NCBI RefSeq assembly: GCF_017874625.1
Contig: NZ_JAGIKZ010000025.1
Location: 1-56,617 of the forward strand
Length of the DNA: 56,617 nucleotides
Source of the DNA: Cytobacillus eiseniae
GTDB taxonomy: Bacteria > Bacillota > Bacilli > Bacillales > Cytobacillaceae
Reading direction: 5' to 3'
In this document: one piece after another, positions 1 to 7,942 of the stretch
Layout: each line of letters starts with the position of its first letter
Position numbering within the stretch: position 1 is the stretch's first letter
The notes under the pieces: model-generated
The model's input: the letters and a program-made list of their open reading frames with translations, nothing else
Told to the model about the DNA's origin: nothing
Database searches by the model: none
Made by a program: the position numbers and the translations under genes

Positions 1-116
1 CCCCTTTTTCCTTACAAAATTCAGCCATAACCCAAAGTAAGATCAATAAGATAAAACATTGTAAATCATTTTTACACAATATTGTGGACTTGACTGATTT
101 TTGTCTAATTTAGAGC

Positions 117-195
117 AAATAAGCGGAATTTCTCCGCTTATTTCTGCTTCTTCAGCATGATCTATATATAATAGGCGGAAAATTTCCGCCTATTA
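117..195. repeat. Two palindromic GCGGA/TCCGC hairpin repeats
   Basis: Two near-identical palindromes lie at 117-143 (11-bp perfect arms AAATAAGCGGA and TCCGCTTATTT around 5 nt) and 169-195 (13-bp perfect arms TAATAGGCGGAAA and TTTCCGCCTATTA around one base). Their centres are 52 bp apart. Four more members lie at 16626-16817. They are in the 281 bp downstream of the MFS gene; nothing else was seen in 1-281. The first could help terminate transcription, but there is no T-run. Confidence 0.85.
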
Positions 196-281
196 CTAGT
201 TATACATTCATGGAAATGAACAGTAAATAATAACAGAACGGGCTGCTGCAGGATTGCGCAATTGCTAATATGCTTTGGCTG

Positions 282-1472
282 CTAACTATAAAAATGCGGT
301 TCTTGCTTGTTATTGGCAGAACCCTGTTTGTGACCAAAAAAGACGACAATGACGAAAATGAATAAGAGCATGAGACTGATAATGCTAAAGAAGCTGATCG
401 ATTTGAAATATTGGATAAATAGTCCACCTAAATATGGGCCGATTAAACTGCCAATACTAAAGGCAACGCCACATAGCAGATTGCCGGTAGGAAGCAAATT
501 CCTAGGCATTAAATCAGTCATATAACTGATTCCAAGTGAGAAAGTAGAGCCAACAACCATTCCAGCAACAAATAGACAAATCGTTAATCCAATCATAAAT
601 TCTTCGAGGAAACCAGCAGCTGTAAAGCTAATAAACCCTGCAAATAAAATAAACATTAAGACATTTCTTCTTCCATACTTATCACTGAGAATGCCAAGTG
701 GCAGCTGAAAAATAATCGCTCCAACTGCAAAGGAAGTGAGCAAGATCGATACATCAGATACATCTAGACCAATTCGGAGCCCATAGATTGGAAAGCTCCC
801 GTTCAATGATGCTTCAAGAAAGCCATAGCCTAAAGGGGGGAGAAAGGCGACCCACGCATATTTAGTTGCTTTCTTAAAACGCTTCAATGTTTCTTTTAAT
901 GAATTCACCTCAACTGTTTGTTCAGGATAATCATTTTTTAATGTAAATAGAAACAGCCAAGCAATGAGGCAAAGAATAGATGAAATGATAAAGGGCAACG
1001 CTTCATTTATTTCGACAAGTGGAGCCATCAATGGTCCGACTGCAAAGCCCGCACCAAAAAATAATCCATATAGGGAGATGTTTCTTCCCCTTTTATGTTC
1101 GGGTGAAAAAGAAGTAATCCATGTTTGCGTCCCAAAATGAAGGGCATGGTCACCAATTCCGATGAAAAGTCTTAATACAAACCAAAACCAAAAGGACTTC
1201 CAAAGAGGGAAGAGGACAAGTGATACGACGACTAGTAAACCACCGAGAATGATAACAGGTTTATAGCCATATTTGCGTAAAGGATATTCCATGAATGGCG
1301 ATATGAGGAGGATACCAATATACAATCCAGTTGCATTTAACCCATTCAAACTCGATGAAATGCCTTCATTTTCAAAAATAATCGCAATCAACGGAAGGAG
1401 CATCCCTTGACTAAAGCCAGATATCGCAACAATGCTTACTAAAATCCAAAACCTGATATTTTCTTTATACAT
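282..1472 (-). CDS. yfkF: MFS transporter, YfkF-like
   Basis: A 396-residue polytopic membrane protein with about 12 hydrophobic segments, typical of major facilitator drug/sugar efflux carriers. Between segments 2 and 3 the usual loop is present in degenerate form (PLRKYGYK, about residues 63-70), and a second copy follows segment 8 (SDKYGRRN, about 263-270). The middle of the protein carries the expected cytoplasmic loop (about 185-205). Being next to yfkD and yfkAB matches the B. subtilis yfk cluster, where YfkF is an uncharacterised transporter. The ATG at 1472 is preceded by GAGGT at somewhat long spacing. Transcription appears to start about 320 nt upstream, and the leader contains a strong intrinsic terminator, so expression may be controlled by attenuation. 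The substrate is unknown. Confidence 0.8.
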   Translation of the reverse strand: MYKENIRFWILVSIVAISGFSQGMLLPLIAIIFENEGISSSLNGLNATGLYIGILLISPFMEYPLRKYGYKPVIILGGLLVVVSLVLFPLWKSFWFWFVLRLFIGIGDHALHFGTQTWITSFSPEHKRGRNISLYGLFFGAGFAVGPLMAPLVEINEALPFIISSILCLIAWLFLFTLKNDYPEQTVEVNSLKETLKRFKKATKYAWVAFLPPLGYGFLEASLNGSFPIYGLRIGLDVSDVSILLTSFAVGAIIFQLPLGILSDKYGRRNVLMFILFAGFISFTAAGFLEEFMIGLTICLFVAGMVVGSTFSLGISYMTDLMPRNLLPTGNLLCGVAFSIGSLIGPYLGGLFIQYFKSISFFSIISLMLLFIFVIVVFFGHKQGSANNKQEPHFYS

Positions 1473-1580
1473 TCAATCATACCTCGATTTCAATTTTGAA
1501 AATTTAATGTGCTCCCCATGATGGTACCGAGAGAACGGAGGATTGGCAAGATAAAAATATAGGGGAAAAAGGAGGAAAAT

Positions 1581-1617
1581 AAAAAATGACTCTGAAAAAA
1601 TCTCAGAGTCATTTTTT
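1581..1617 (-). terminator. Intrinsic terminator inside the yfkF leader
   Basis: A perfect stem of AAAAAATGACTCTGA with TCAGAGTCATTTTTT has T-runs on both strands. It lies between the yfkF promoter (about 1800) and the yfkF start, with no gene ending just before it on the minus strand. It therefore looks like an attenuator, not an end-of-gene terminator. Confidence 0.75.
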
Positions 1618-1796
1618 GAAAATGAGAAAAGGATGTAAATCTACTCGCTTGCAGGCATTGATCACCAACTTTCATGTTGTTATTTGACCATAAAACCTAT
1701 AATGGAACGATGATTTCTTTGCAATAAATTTGTCATCCTCCTTATTTTATTAAGCGAATTGACTTAACGGCCCTCCTTTTTCTTATGAGTAAATTT

Positions 1797-1825
1797 ATTA
1801 TACACTGATTATTAATAAATGTAAA
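1797..1825 (-). promoter_or_regulatory. Sigma-A promoter of the yfkF leader
   Basis: On the minus strand TTTACA (1820-1825) is followed after exactly 17 bp by TATAAT (1797-1802). That is 5/6 and 6/6 matches to the consensus. The start point would be near 1790, giving a leader of about 320 nt before yfkF. Confidence 0.7.
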
Positions 1826-1965
1826 TATTCTGATTTTTACAATAATGTTACAAATCTTTCATTTCAAAAATAAATTAATTTCATTGGATGGATAATATTG
1901 TCGAACTCCGAAAAAACTAGTAGCAAACCTAAAAAGATAGTGATTGGAAAGGGGTTTATTAATTC

Positions 1966-2796
1966 GTGAAAAAATACCTGTCTATTTTCTTCATCGGTCT
2001 AATCATTCTGTTTTCTTTTCAGCATCCGGCAGGTGCAAGTAAGGAACAAAAAAAAGCAGAGCCTGCTCCTGCACCCGAACAAAAGTCGATTACAGTTCCG
2101 AACTCAGTGCTGCAAATAACGAAGGAAAATACGTATCCGAATCCAGTGCAGGATATGCCCACACTACAGCCAAGTGAGCTGACACAAAAGCTGATTGATT
2201 CATCGAAAGTGAAAATTGAAAATCCTGATTTGATTCGAATGCTGAATGAAACAACCGTAAATAGCACACCATTTGCAATTGGGTACCGTGCAATTATATA
2301 CCTTGGACAATGGCCACTGAATTATGAATCAGCTGAAACATCGCCAAACTGGGAATATCAAAAGATCAATACGAATTATTTTGATAACCGTGGCGGGAAT
2401 GCGCCATATCAAATTCATTATGTGCAAGAAGCGCAAAAAATTGTTCGTGGCGGGCTGACTGCAAAAGTACCAAATACGGAAGATGTCAAAAAAATGATGC
2501 TCCTAAAGGCAATGGAAAAGTCAGGCTTGCCGCTTAATTTTGAAACAATTATCGGGGCAGGGACGAAAAAGGATCATAAGTACAATATCCCTCAAAAACG
2601 ATTAGGTTATTTATATGGCTATGCACCTGCAGTAAATGAAAAAGGAAAGGTCACGTATGGAGAAGTGTATTTAATGTTAAAAGGGAGCAAGAAAATGATT
2701 ATCGTTAAAAATGTCACCTCACAAGGCGTAGGTGCATGGATTCCGATCCAAGACCATGTTTCCTTTGGGTTCTTTGCATCAGAACGCCCAAGATAA
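1966..2796 (+). CDS. yfkD: YfkD-family exported protein
   Basis: A 276-residue protein with a cleavable-type signal peptide (hydrophobic residues about 5-20, then AGAS) and a linker rich in Pro, Ala and Glu (about residues 26-42). The rest is soluble and without obvious catalytic motifs. It matches the YfkD-like family in length and in its position between yfkF and yfkAB. The start is GTG at 1966; the AAGGGG ribosome site is about 12 nt away, which is rather long. It is transcribed convergently with yfkAB. The B. subtilis homologue has no well-defined function, and I infer only that it acts outside the membrane. Confidence 0.75.
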   Translation: MKKYLSIFFIGLIILFSFQHPAGASKEQKKAEPAPAPEQKSITVPNSVLQITKENTYPNPVQDMPTLQPSELTQKLIDSSKVKIENPDLIRMLNETTVNSTPFAIGYRAIIYLGQWPLNYESAETSPNWEYQKINTNYFDNRGGNAPYQIHYVQEAQKIVRGGLTAKVPNTEDVKKMMLLKAMEKSGLPLNFETIIGAGTKKDHKYNIPQKRLGYLYGYAPAVNEKGKVTYGEVYLMLKGSKKMIIVKNVTSQGVGAWIPIQDHVSFGFFASERPR

Positions 2797-2806
2797 GCAG
2801 TCGTGC

Positions 2807-2857
2807 AAAAAAAAGATACAAACAACAACCAGCAATCCTTTATCGGCTGGTTGTTGT
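2807..2857 (-). terminator. yfkAB terminator overlapping its stop codon
   Basis: Arms ACAACAACCAGC (2822-2833) and GCTGGTTGTTGT (2846-2857) form a 12-bp stem; on the minus strand a T-run follows (2807-2814). The stem contains the last codons of yfkAB, and the stop codon (2840-2842) is in the loop. Confidence 0.85.
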
Positions 2858-3970
2858 CATGTCTAATAATGATTTTCTTGATGTAAAATCAAGATCCTGA
2901 TAATAACTATTTTTTACTAACACATTTGGTCCAAGGCATTTGACTTGCGGACAATGACAATTTAAAGATTGAGCAAGCTTTGTGTTCATCCACTTAGAAA
3001 ATACATCTTCTAGTGCATGTTCTTTAATATTACCAAGTGCTGGGGCATCACCAAAATCAGTCACAATTACTTCGCCCGTAAAAATATTCACATTTAAACG
3101 AGAACGTCCGTCTGGATCATTACGGAGAGTTACATTCTTCGCTTGATATAAACGCTTCAACAATTCCAAATCGTCCTCGTTTGAGCTGCAAGCATAAAAT
3201 GGCAGGGTACCAAACAGCATCCACGTATCTTCATTCCGTATATCCAATAAATGATGGATAGCAGAACGGATTTCATCTAACGAAAGTGTCTCTAGAGTAG
3301 ATGCGAAATCAGAGGGATACATCGGATGAATTTCATGACGGCCACAATTCATTTCACCGACAATTTGGTTGTGAATTTTTTCAAGATAGGGCAGTGTGCG
3401 TTTATTTAGCATTGTTTCTGCTGATACCATCACCCCTGCACTCGTCAGCTGGCGGCTATTATCAATCATTCGTGCAAAAAGCTTGCCTCTTTGCTCAAAA
3501 GTGGGCTTCCGCTCCATTCTGGCAAAGCCACCTTCAATAAATTCTTCCTCCGTACCCCAATTATGGGAAATGTGAAGAACATCTAAATAAGGAATGATTG
3601 CCTCATAGCGACTTAGCTCAATCGTCAAATTGGAATTGATTTGTGTACGAACGCCGCGATCATGTGCATAACGAAGCAAAGGCACAACATAGGACTCAAC
3701 AGATTTCTTGGAGAGCATTGGTTCCCCGCCCGTAATACTTAATGAGCGCAAATGAGGGATCTCATCCAGACGTTTCAGTAAAAAGTCAACAGGGAGTGCA
3801 TCAGGATCTTGATGCTGTAATGTATATCCAACGGCACAATGCTCACATCTCATATTGCATAAAGTAGTTGTCGTAAATTCAATATTTGATAAAGTTAATT
3901 TTCCAAACTCATCCATATCCATATAAGCTTCCCATGGATCGTATTTTGGACTAATTGCAGACATATTCAT
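2840..3970 (-). CDS. yfkAB: Radical SAM/CxCxxxxC protein YfkAB
   Basis: A 376-residue radical S-adenosylmethionine enzyme. The [4Fe-4S]-binding CxxxCxxC motif is CNMRCEHC (about residues 38-45), followed by the SAM-binding GGEP motif (about 81-84). Near the C-terminus is a CxCxxxxC motif (CHCPQVKC), which defines the YfkAB subfamily and probably holds an auxiliary cluster or metal. The frame is intact as a single protein; older B. subtilis annotation splits it into yfkA and yfkB. The ATG at 3970 has AAAGGAAG six nucleotides upstream. Substrate and product are unknown, and no precursor peptide gene is visible beside it. Confidence 0.9.
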   Translation of the reverse strand: MNMSAISPKYDPWEAYMDMDEFGKLTLSNIEFTTTTLCNMRCEHCAVGYTLQHQDPDALPVDFLLKRLDEIPHLRSLSITGGEPMLSKKSVESYVVPLLRYAHDRGVRTQINSNLTIELSRYEAIIPYLDVLHISHNWGTEEEFIEGGFARMERKPTFEQRGKLFARMIDNSRQLTSAGVMVSAETMLNKRTLPYLEKIHNQIVGEMNCGRHEIHPMYPSDFASTLETLSLDEIRSAIHHLLDIRNEDTWMLFGTLPFYACSSNEDDLELLKRLYQAKNVTLRNDPDGRSRLNVNIFTGEVIVTDFGDAPALGNIKEHALEDVFSKWMNTKLAQSLNCHCPQVKCLGPNVLVKNSYYQDLDFTSRKSLLDMTTTSR

Positions 3971-4199
3971 TCTTTACTTCCTTTCTATTAACTTTAGATA
4001 TGTTAAATATTACGCGGGAGATTGTCAATAGATTCGGATGAGTTTAATCAACTGCTAATAGTTACAGATTGACATCCAATATTTCAATCGCTACAGGACT
4101 AATCTATGGAAACTTCCCCGGTTCGATTCATGGCAATGGACCTTGCGAATTCCTGTGTTTTTCGGTAGGATGGAAACGAGACGAAAGGAGAGAACTTTT

Positions 4200-4385
4200 T
4201 TGGGCAGTCCGATAACAGATAAAAATGGCCAAGTTTCTTTTTTGAAACAACGTTTAAATATGTTCCTTGATGTATTAGACGCAATTGAACCAGAAGAAAC
4301 TGAACTTGAAGACATTGATCGCTTAATTGAAATGATTGATGAGCTTGAGTCTAAATGCCGTGAATTTAATAACCGTGATGAATAA
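4200..4385 (+). CDS. SE1561-family small protein
   Basis: A 61-residue acidic helical protein. I chose the TTG at 4200 because AAAGGAG (4184-4190) is correctly spaced there; the longer frame from ATG 4143 would add 19 basic residues with no ribosome site. The sequence (a QVSFLKQRLNMFLDVLD stretch, then EPEETELEDIDRL) looks like the SE1561 family, a conserved Firmicutes protein of unknown function. It is flanked by yfkAB (divergent) and ends in its own short terminator just before the 52-bp array. Confidence 0.75.
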   Translation: MGSPITDKNGQVSFLKQRLNMFLDVLDAIEPEETELEDIDRLIEMIDELESKCREFNNRDE

Positions 4386-4406
4386 GAGCCGATGAGGCTC
4401 TTTTTT
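4384..4406 (+). terminator. Terminator of the SE1561-family gene
   Basis: GAGCC and GGCTC arms around 5 nt, followed by six T residues, begin directly at the TAA stop. Confidence 0.75.
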
Positions 4407-4439
4407 AATATAAAGATATAGGCTGACTGGCTTCCCTTT

Positions 4440-4915
4440 GATAAAGGCATATTTTTAGCAGCATTTCACTGAGGTTTGTCCATCATCCGTTAGATGAAGG
4501 CCATTTTAGCAGGCAAATCATGGTGTAATGTCCATCATCCGTTAAATGAGGGACATTTTTTGTAGCAATTCATGGAGTAATGTCCATCATCCCATTGATG
4601 AAGGACATTTTAGCAGGCAAATCATGGAGTAATGTCCATCATTCCATTGATGAAGGCCATTTTAGCAGGCAAATCATGGAGTAATGTCCATCATTCGTTA
4701 GATGAGGGACATTTTTAGCAGCAAATCATGGAGTAATGTCCATCATTCGTTAGATGAAGGCCATTTTTAGCAGGAATTCATGGAGTAATGTCCATCATCC
4801 GTTAGATGAAGGCCATTTTTAGCAGCAAATCATGGAGTAATGTCCATCATCCGTTAGATGAAGGCCATTTTAGCAGGCATTTCACCAAGTTTTGTCCATC
4901 ATCAGTTTGAAATGC
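4440..4915. repeat. 52-bp tandem repeat array, 8 full units
   Basis: The motif GTCCATCAT recurs at 4478, 4530, 4582, 4634, 4686, 4738, 4790, 4842 and 4894, exactly 52 bp each time. Partial units lie at both ends. Each unit carries a small hairpin (TCATC, 5-nt loop, GATGA). The loop varies (CGTTA or CCATT) while the stem is mostly kept. Since 52 is not a multiple of 3 and no reading frame repeats, the array is non-coding. It fills the gap between the SE1561-family gene and fumA. Confidence 0.95.
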
Positions 4916-4918
4916 CGG

Positions 4919-4939
4919 TAGAAGCAGTTACTGCTTCTA
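4919..4939. repeat. 9-bp inverted repeat upstream of fumA
   Basis: TAGAAGCAG, TTA, CTGCTTCTA form a perfect stem just after the 52-bp array and about 15 bp upstream of the fumA -35 region. It could be a remnant terminator or a regulator site. Confidence 0.5.
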
Positions 4940-4954
4940 ACCAACAGCTTGCTC

Positions 4955-5004
4955 TTTCCAACCGATCCTGATAGCGGTATAATAATAGATGATAATTATT
5001 ATAA
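4955..5004 (+). promoter_or_regulatory. fumA promoter with Fur/PerR-like box
   Basis: TTTCCA (4955-4960), 17 bp, TATAAT (4978-4983) form a sigma-A promoter. Immediately downstream, 4990-5004 reads TGATAATTATTATAA. This differs by one base from the PerR box TTATAATNATTATAA and by one base from the 7-1-7 Fur box TGATAATNATTATCA. A repressor bound there would cover the transcription start. Confidence 0.6.
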
Positions 5005-5056
5005 TTTTCATAATAGATATATATAAGCGGAACAAAGGGAAGGGGATTCCAAAAAA

Positions 5057-6604
5057 ATGAATATCGAAAAATTTCAGGAAAGTATGTATCAGTTGATTGT
5101 TGAAACTTCCACGAGACTTCCTAAGGATGTTCGACGTGCAATTAAGGCAGCAAAGGAACGTGAAAGTGCTGGCACAAGATCAGCGATGAGCTTAGCAACG
5201 ATTACGAATAATATTAAAATGGCGGATGAAAATGTTTCTCCAATTTGTCAGGATACAGGTTTGCCTACATTTAAAATTAAAACGCCTGTTGGAGCGAACC
5301 AGCTTTTAATGAAGGAAGCGATCAAACAAGCGATTGCCGAAGCGACAAAGGATGGAAAGCTGCGTCCAAATTCAGTGGACTCCTTATCAGGGGAAAATAG
5401 CGGAGACAATCTTGGTGGAGGAACACCTGTTATTAAATTCGAGCAATGGGAAAAAGAGTATATTGATGCTCGACTTATTTTAAAAGGGGGCGGCTGTGAA
5501 AATAAAAATATTCAATATAGTCTTCCTTGTGAGCTTGAAGGCTTAGGTCGTGCAGGTCGTGATCTTGATGGCATTCGTAAATGTATTATGCATTCGGTCT
5601 ACCAAGCACAGGGACAAGGCTGTAGTGCAGGCTTTATTGGAGTTGGCATTGGGGGAGACCGATCTGCAGGCTATGATTTAGCGAAAGAACAACTTTTCCG
5701 CACAGTGGAAGATGTGAATCCAAATGAGGATCTTCGTAAGTTGGAAGAATATGTTATGGACAATGCAAATGAACTTGGAATCGGCACTATGGGCTTCGGC
5801 GGTGAAACGACCCTTCTCGGATGTAAAGTTGGTGTAATGAACCGGATTCCTGCCAGCTTCTTCGTTTCAGTTGCGTATAATTGCTGGGCATTCCGTCGCC
5901 TTGGTGTGGCTGTTCATCCAGAAACAGGTGAAATTAATGAATGGATGTATCAAGAAGGGGAAAATATCGACTTTGGTGCAACAGAAGCTGAGAAAGAAAC
6001 AGCAGCTGCTTCAGATACACGAACAGAAGTGATTTCATTGCAAGCACCGATTACAGAAGAGCAAATCCGCGGCTTAAAAGTTGGAGATGTCGTTCAAATT
6101 AATGGGAGAATGTACACTGGCCGTGATGCGATCCACCATCACCTAATGGAGCATGATGCACCAGTTGATTTAAATGGCCAAGTTATTTATCACTGTGGCC
6201 CTGTCATGCTGAAAGATAACGAAGGTAATTGGCATGTGAAAGCAGCAGGACCAACAACGAGCATTCGCGAAGAGCCATATCAAGGGGATATCATGAAGAA
6301 ATTCGGCATCCGTGCAGTCATTGGCAAAGGTGGAATGGGTCCGAAAACGTTAGCAGCCCTTAAGGATCATGGCGGTGTCTACTTAAATGCAATCGGTGGA
6401 GCCGCTCAATATTATGCAGATTGTATTAAAGCAGTTGAAGGCGTCGATTTAATGGAATTCGGCATTCCAGAAGCGATGTGGCATTTGAAGGTAGAAGGAT
6501 TTACAGCAGTTGTCACAATGGATTCTCATGGAAATAGCTTACATGCAGATGTGGATAAATCTTCATTGGAAAAACTAGCTCAATTTAAAGAACGTGTATT
6601 TTAA
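5057..6604 (+). CDS. fumA: Fumarate hydratase, class I
   Basis: A 515-residue class I (iron-sulfur) fumarase. It interconverts fumarate and malate in the citric acid cycle and is cytoplasmic. The N-terminal half shows the family hallmarks CQDTGLP (about residues 63-69), GGGCENKN (about 143-150) and GCSAGFIGVG (about 193-202), which together supply the three cluster-binding cysteines. The C-terminal swivelling domain is fused in the same chain, as in two-domain fumarases. B. subtilis uses the unrelated class II enzyme, so this is an addition relative to that syntenic region. The oxygen-sensitive cluster fits with the Fur/PerR-like box over its promoter. The ATG at 5057 follows GGGAAGGGGATT. 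Monocistronic, with a strong terminator. Confidence 0.95.
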   Translation: MNIEKFQESMYQLIVETSTRLPKDVRRAIKAAKERESAGTRSAMSLATITNNIKMADENVSPICQDTGLPTFKIKTPVGANQLLMKEAIKQAIAEATKDGKLRPNSVDSLSGENSGDNLGGGTPVIKFEQWEKEYIDARLILKGGGCENKNIQYSLPCELEGLGRAGRDLDGIRKCIMHSVYQAQGQGCSAGFIGVGIGGDRSAGYDLAKEQLFRTVEDVNPNEDLRKLEEYVMDNANELGIGTMGFGGETTLLGCKVGVMNRIPASFFVSVAYNCWAFRRLGVAVHPETGEINEWMYQEGENIDFGATEAEKETAAASDTRTEVISLQAPITEEQIRGLKVGDVVQINGRMYTGRDAIHHHLMEHDAPVDLNGQVIYHCGPVMLKDNEGNWHVKAAGPTTSIREEPYQGDIMKKFGIRAVIGKGGMGPKTLAALKDHGGVYLNAIGGAAQYYADCIKAVEGVDLMEFGIPEAMWHLKVEGFTAVVTMDSHGNSLHADVDKSSLEKLAQFKERVF

Positions 6605-6610
6605 GTAAGA

Positions 6611-6652
6611 AAAACACTTCGTTAGGTTCGTAACTAACGAAGTGTTTTTTTA
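6611..6652 (+). terminator. fumA terminator
   Basis: A 15-bp perfect stem (AAAACACTTCGTTAG with CTAACGAAGTGTTTT) with an 8-nt loop and T-run. Confidence 0.9.
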
Positions 6653-6750
6653 TAAACATCACTGTCTCCTTTTCTTCGTTTTTCCATGAATTACAGTGAA
6701 TGTTTTTTTGCCGTTCACAAACAATAAGGAAAAAAAGAGGAGGAGTGAAG

Positions 6751-7548
6751 ATGATAAAGAGAAAATATCTGATCATCCTAACGGGGTTGCTCTTATTATG
6801 TTCAACAACGGTATACGCTGAATTTGCTAACTCGCCAATTCATTGGGGCTTTAATAAAGGAGCAAATGAAGAACAAGCGGAAGCTGGCAAACCTTTGGAT
6901 GCCATGCTAGAAAGAATGGGCGCAATTTATAAAGGGGATGCCTCTAAGAAGGAAATTTATTTAACATTCGACAATGGCTACGAAAATGGCTATACAGCAA
7001 AAATATTAGATATATTAAAAAATAAACATGTTCCTGCCGCCTTTTTTATTACAGGCCATTACATCAATACAGCTCCTGATTTAGTAAAGCGAATGGCAGC
7101 AGAAGGGCATATTATCGGCAACCACTCATGGCATCATCCAGATATGACAAGAATTAGTCGTGAACGATTTGCTGAAGAGTTAGAAAAAGTTCGAGAAGGA
7201 ACCGAGAAACTAACAGGAATAAAGCAGATGTCCTACTTACGCCCTCCCCGAGGAATTTTCAGTGAAAGAACGATCCATTTAGCGAAAGAGCAAGGCTATA
7301 CACATATTTTTTGGTCGCTTGCATTTAAAGATTGGGTAACAGATGAACAAAAGGGCTGGCAATATTCCTATGACAACATTATGCGTCAAATCCATCCAGG
7401 CGCCATCCTTTTGCTCCATACCGTTTCAAAAGATAACGCCGATGCACTTGAAAAAGTCATTATAGATTTACAGGCAAGAGGCTATTCTTTTAAAAGCTTA
7501 GACGATTTAATGATGGGCCATTCCATTAAGGAAAGTATGCTGTATTGA
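6751..7548 (+). CDS. pdaA: Delta-lactam-biosynthetic polysaccharide deacetylase PdaA
   Basis: A 265-residue exported carbohydrate esterase 4 enzyme. In Bacillus, PdaA deacetylates N-acetylmuramic acid during synthesis of the muramic delta-lactam of spore cortex, which is needed for germination. Residues 1-23 form a signal peptide ending VYA. The NodB fold shows TFDNG (72-76, catalytic/metal Asp74), the metal-binding HSWHH (125-129), RPPRG and LLHT. I chose the ATG at 6751, which sits behind GAGGAGG; the longer frame has no site. Its neighbours yfjP- and yfjO-like genes are the same as around B. subtilis pdaA (yfjS). Sporulation control is inferred from the family. Confidence 0.93.
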   Translation: MIKRKYLIILTGLLLLCSTTVYAEFANSPIHWGFNKGANEEQAEAGKPLDAMLERMGAIYKGDASKKEIYLTFDNGYENGYTAKILDILKNKHVPAAFFITGHYINTAPDLVKRMAAEGHIIGNHSWHHPDMTRISRERFAEELEKVREGTEKLTGIKQMSYLRPPRGIFSERTIHLAKEQGYTHIFWSLAFKDWVTDEQKGWQYSYDNIMRQIHPGAILLLHTVSKDNADALEKVIIDLQARGYSFKSLDDLMMGHSIKESMLY

Positions 7549-7624
7549 GTTTTAATGAAAGCTTGCTTAGGAAGAAATGGCGACTATTTTAAGTAGCTTA
7601 CTAATAAAGGCTGATATCGAGCGA

Positions 7625-7797
7625 AGTAGCGCGTAAATAGCCAAAAGTGGCGTGTAACCTAATCGAAGAAGCATGTAAAAAGAAAAGTAGCTTGTAAAGT
7701 GGAGAAAGTGGCATGTAAACAGCCAAAAGTGACAGGTAATCCAAAAAAGTCGAAAAGCAAATACCAAAAATCAGGATGTAGCACGCAAATAATGCAA
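7625..7797. repeat. About 21-bp degenerate repeat tract
   Basis: A motif close to AGTRGCRTGTAAA recurs at 7625, 7646, 7667, 7686, 7707, 7728 and 7748, with a diverged copy near 7777; spacing is 19-21 bp. It occupies the gap between pdaA and the DNA glycosylase gene. No reading frame is conserved through it. Confidence 0.75.
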
Positions 7798-7836
7798 AGA
7801 GAAAACTGAAAGCAGCATTAAATCAAAAAAGAATGG

Positions 7837-7866
7837 CCCGATTCTATTCAACAGATCGGGTCTAAT
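7837..7866 (+). terminator. Weak hairpin before the glycosylase gene
   Basis: CCCGAT (7837-7842) pairs with ATCGGG (7855-7860), followed by only a poor T-run. It may end pdaA transcription after the repeat tract. Confidence 0.4.
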
Positions 7867-7885
7867 TTAATTTAAAGCATTTAGA

Positions 7886-7916
7886 TTAAGAAATGTATCC
7901 GTAAAAATGATATAAT
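7886..7916 (+). promoter_or_regulatory. Promoter of the YfjP-like glycosylase gene
   Basis: A perfect TATAAT at 7911-7916 has a weak TTAAGA 19 bp upstream. Transcription from about 7923 would make ATG 7925 leaderless, supporting the TTG start at 7943. Confidence 0.5.
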
Positions 7917-7942
7917 ACGAGAAAATGTTAAAGGACGGATCA

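Larger units (their letters stand above)
1473..1965. other. Divergent intergenic region yfkF / yfkD
   Basis: This 493-bp gap holds the yfkF promoter and leader on the minus strand (terminator 1581-1617, possible short leader frame 1689-1742 behind GGAGG). About 1830-1965 is AT-rich and probably carries the yfkD promoter, which I could not define. I did not recognise a known riboswitch class. Confidence 0.6.

Noticed and set aside
1490..1675. 61-residue minus-strand frame in the yfkF leader
   Set aside because: It runs through both arms of the terminator, has no ribosome site and shows no recognisable family.
4091..4450. 119-residue minus-strand frame
   Set aside because: Antisense to the SE1561-family gene and reads through its terminator.
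4440..4915. CRISPR array
   Set aside because: Units are contiguous 52-bp repeats with no variable spacers, and there are no cas genes in the window.
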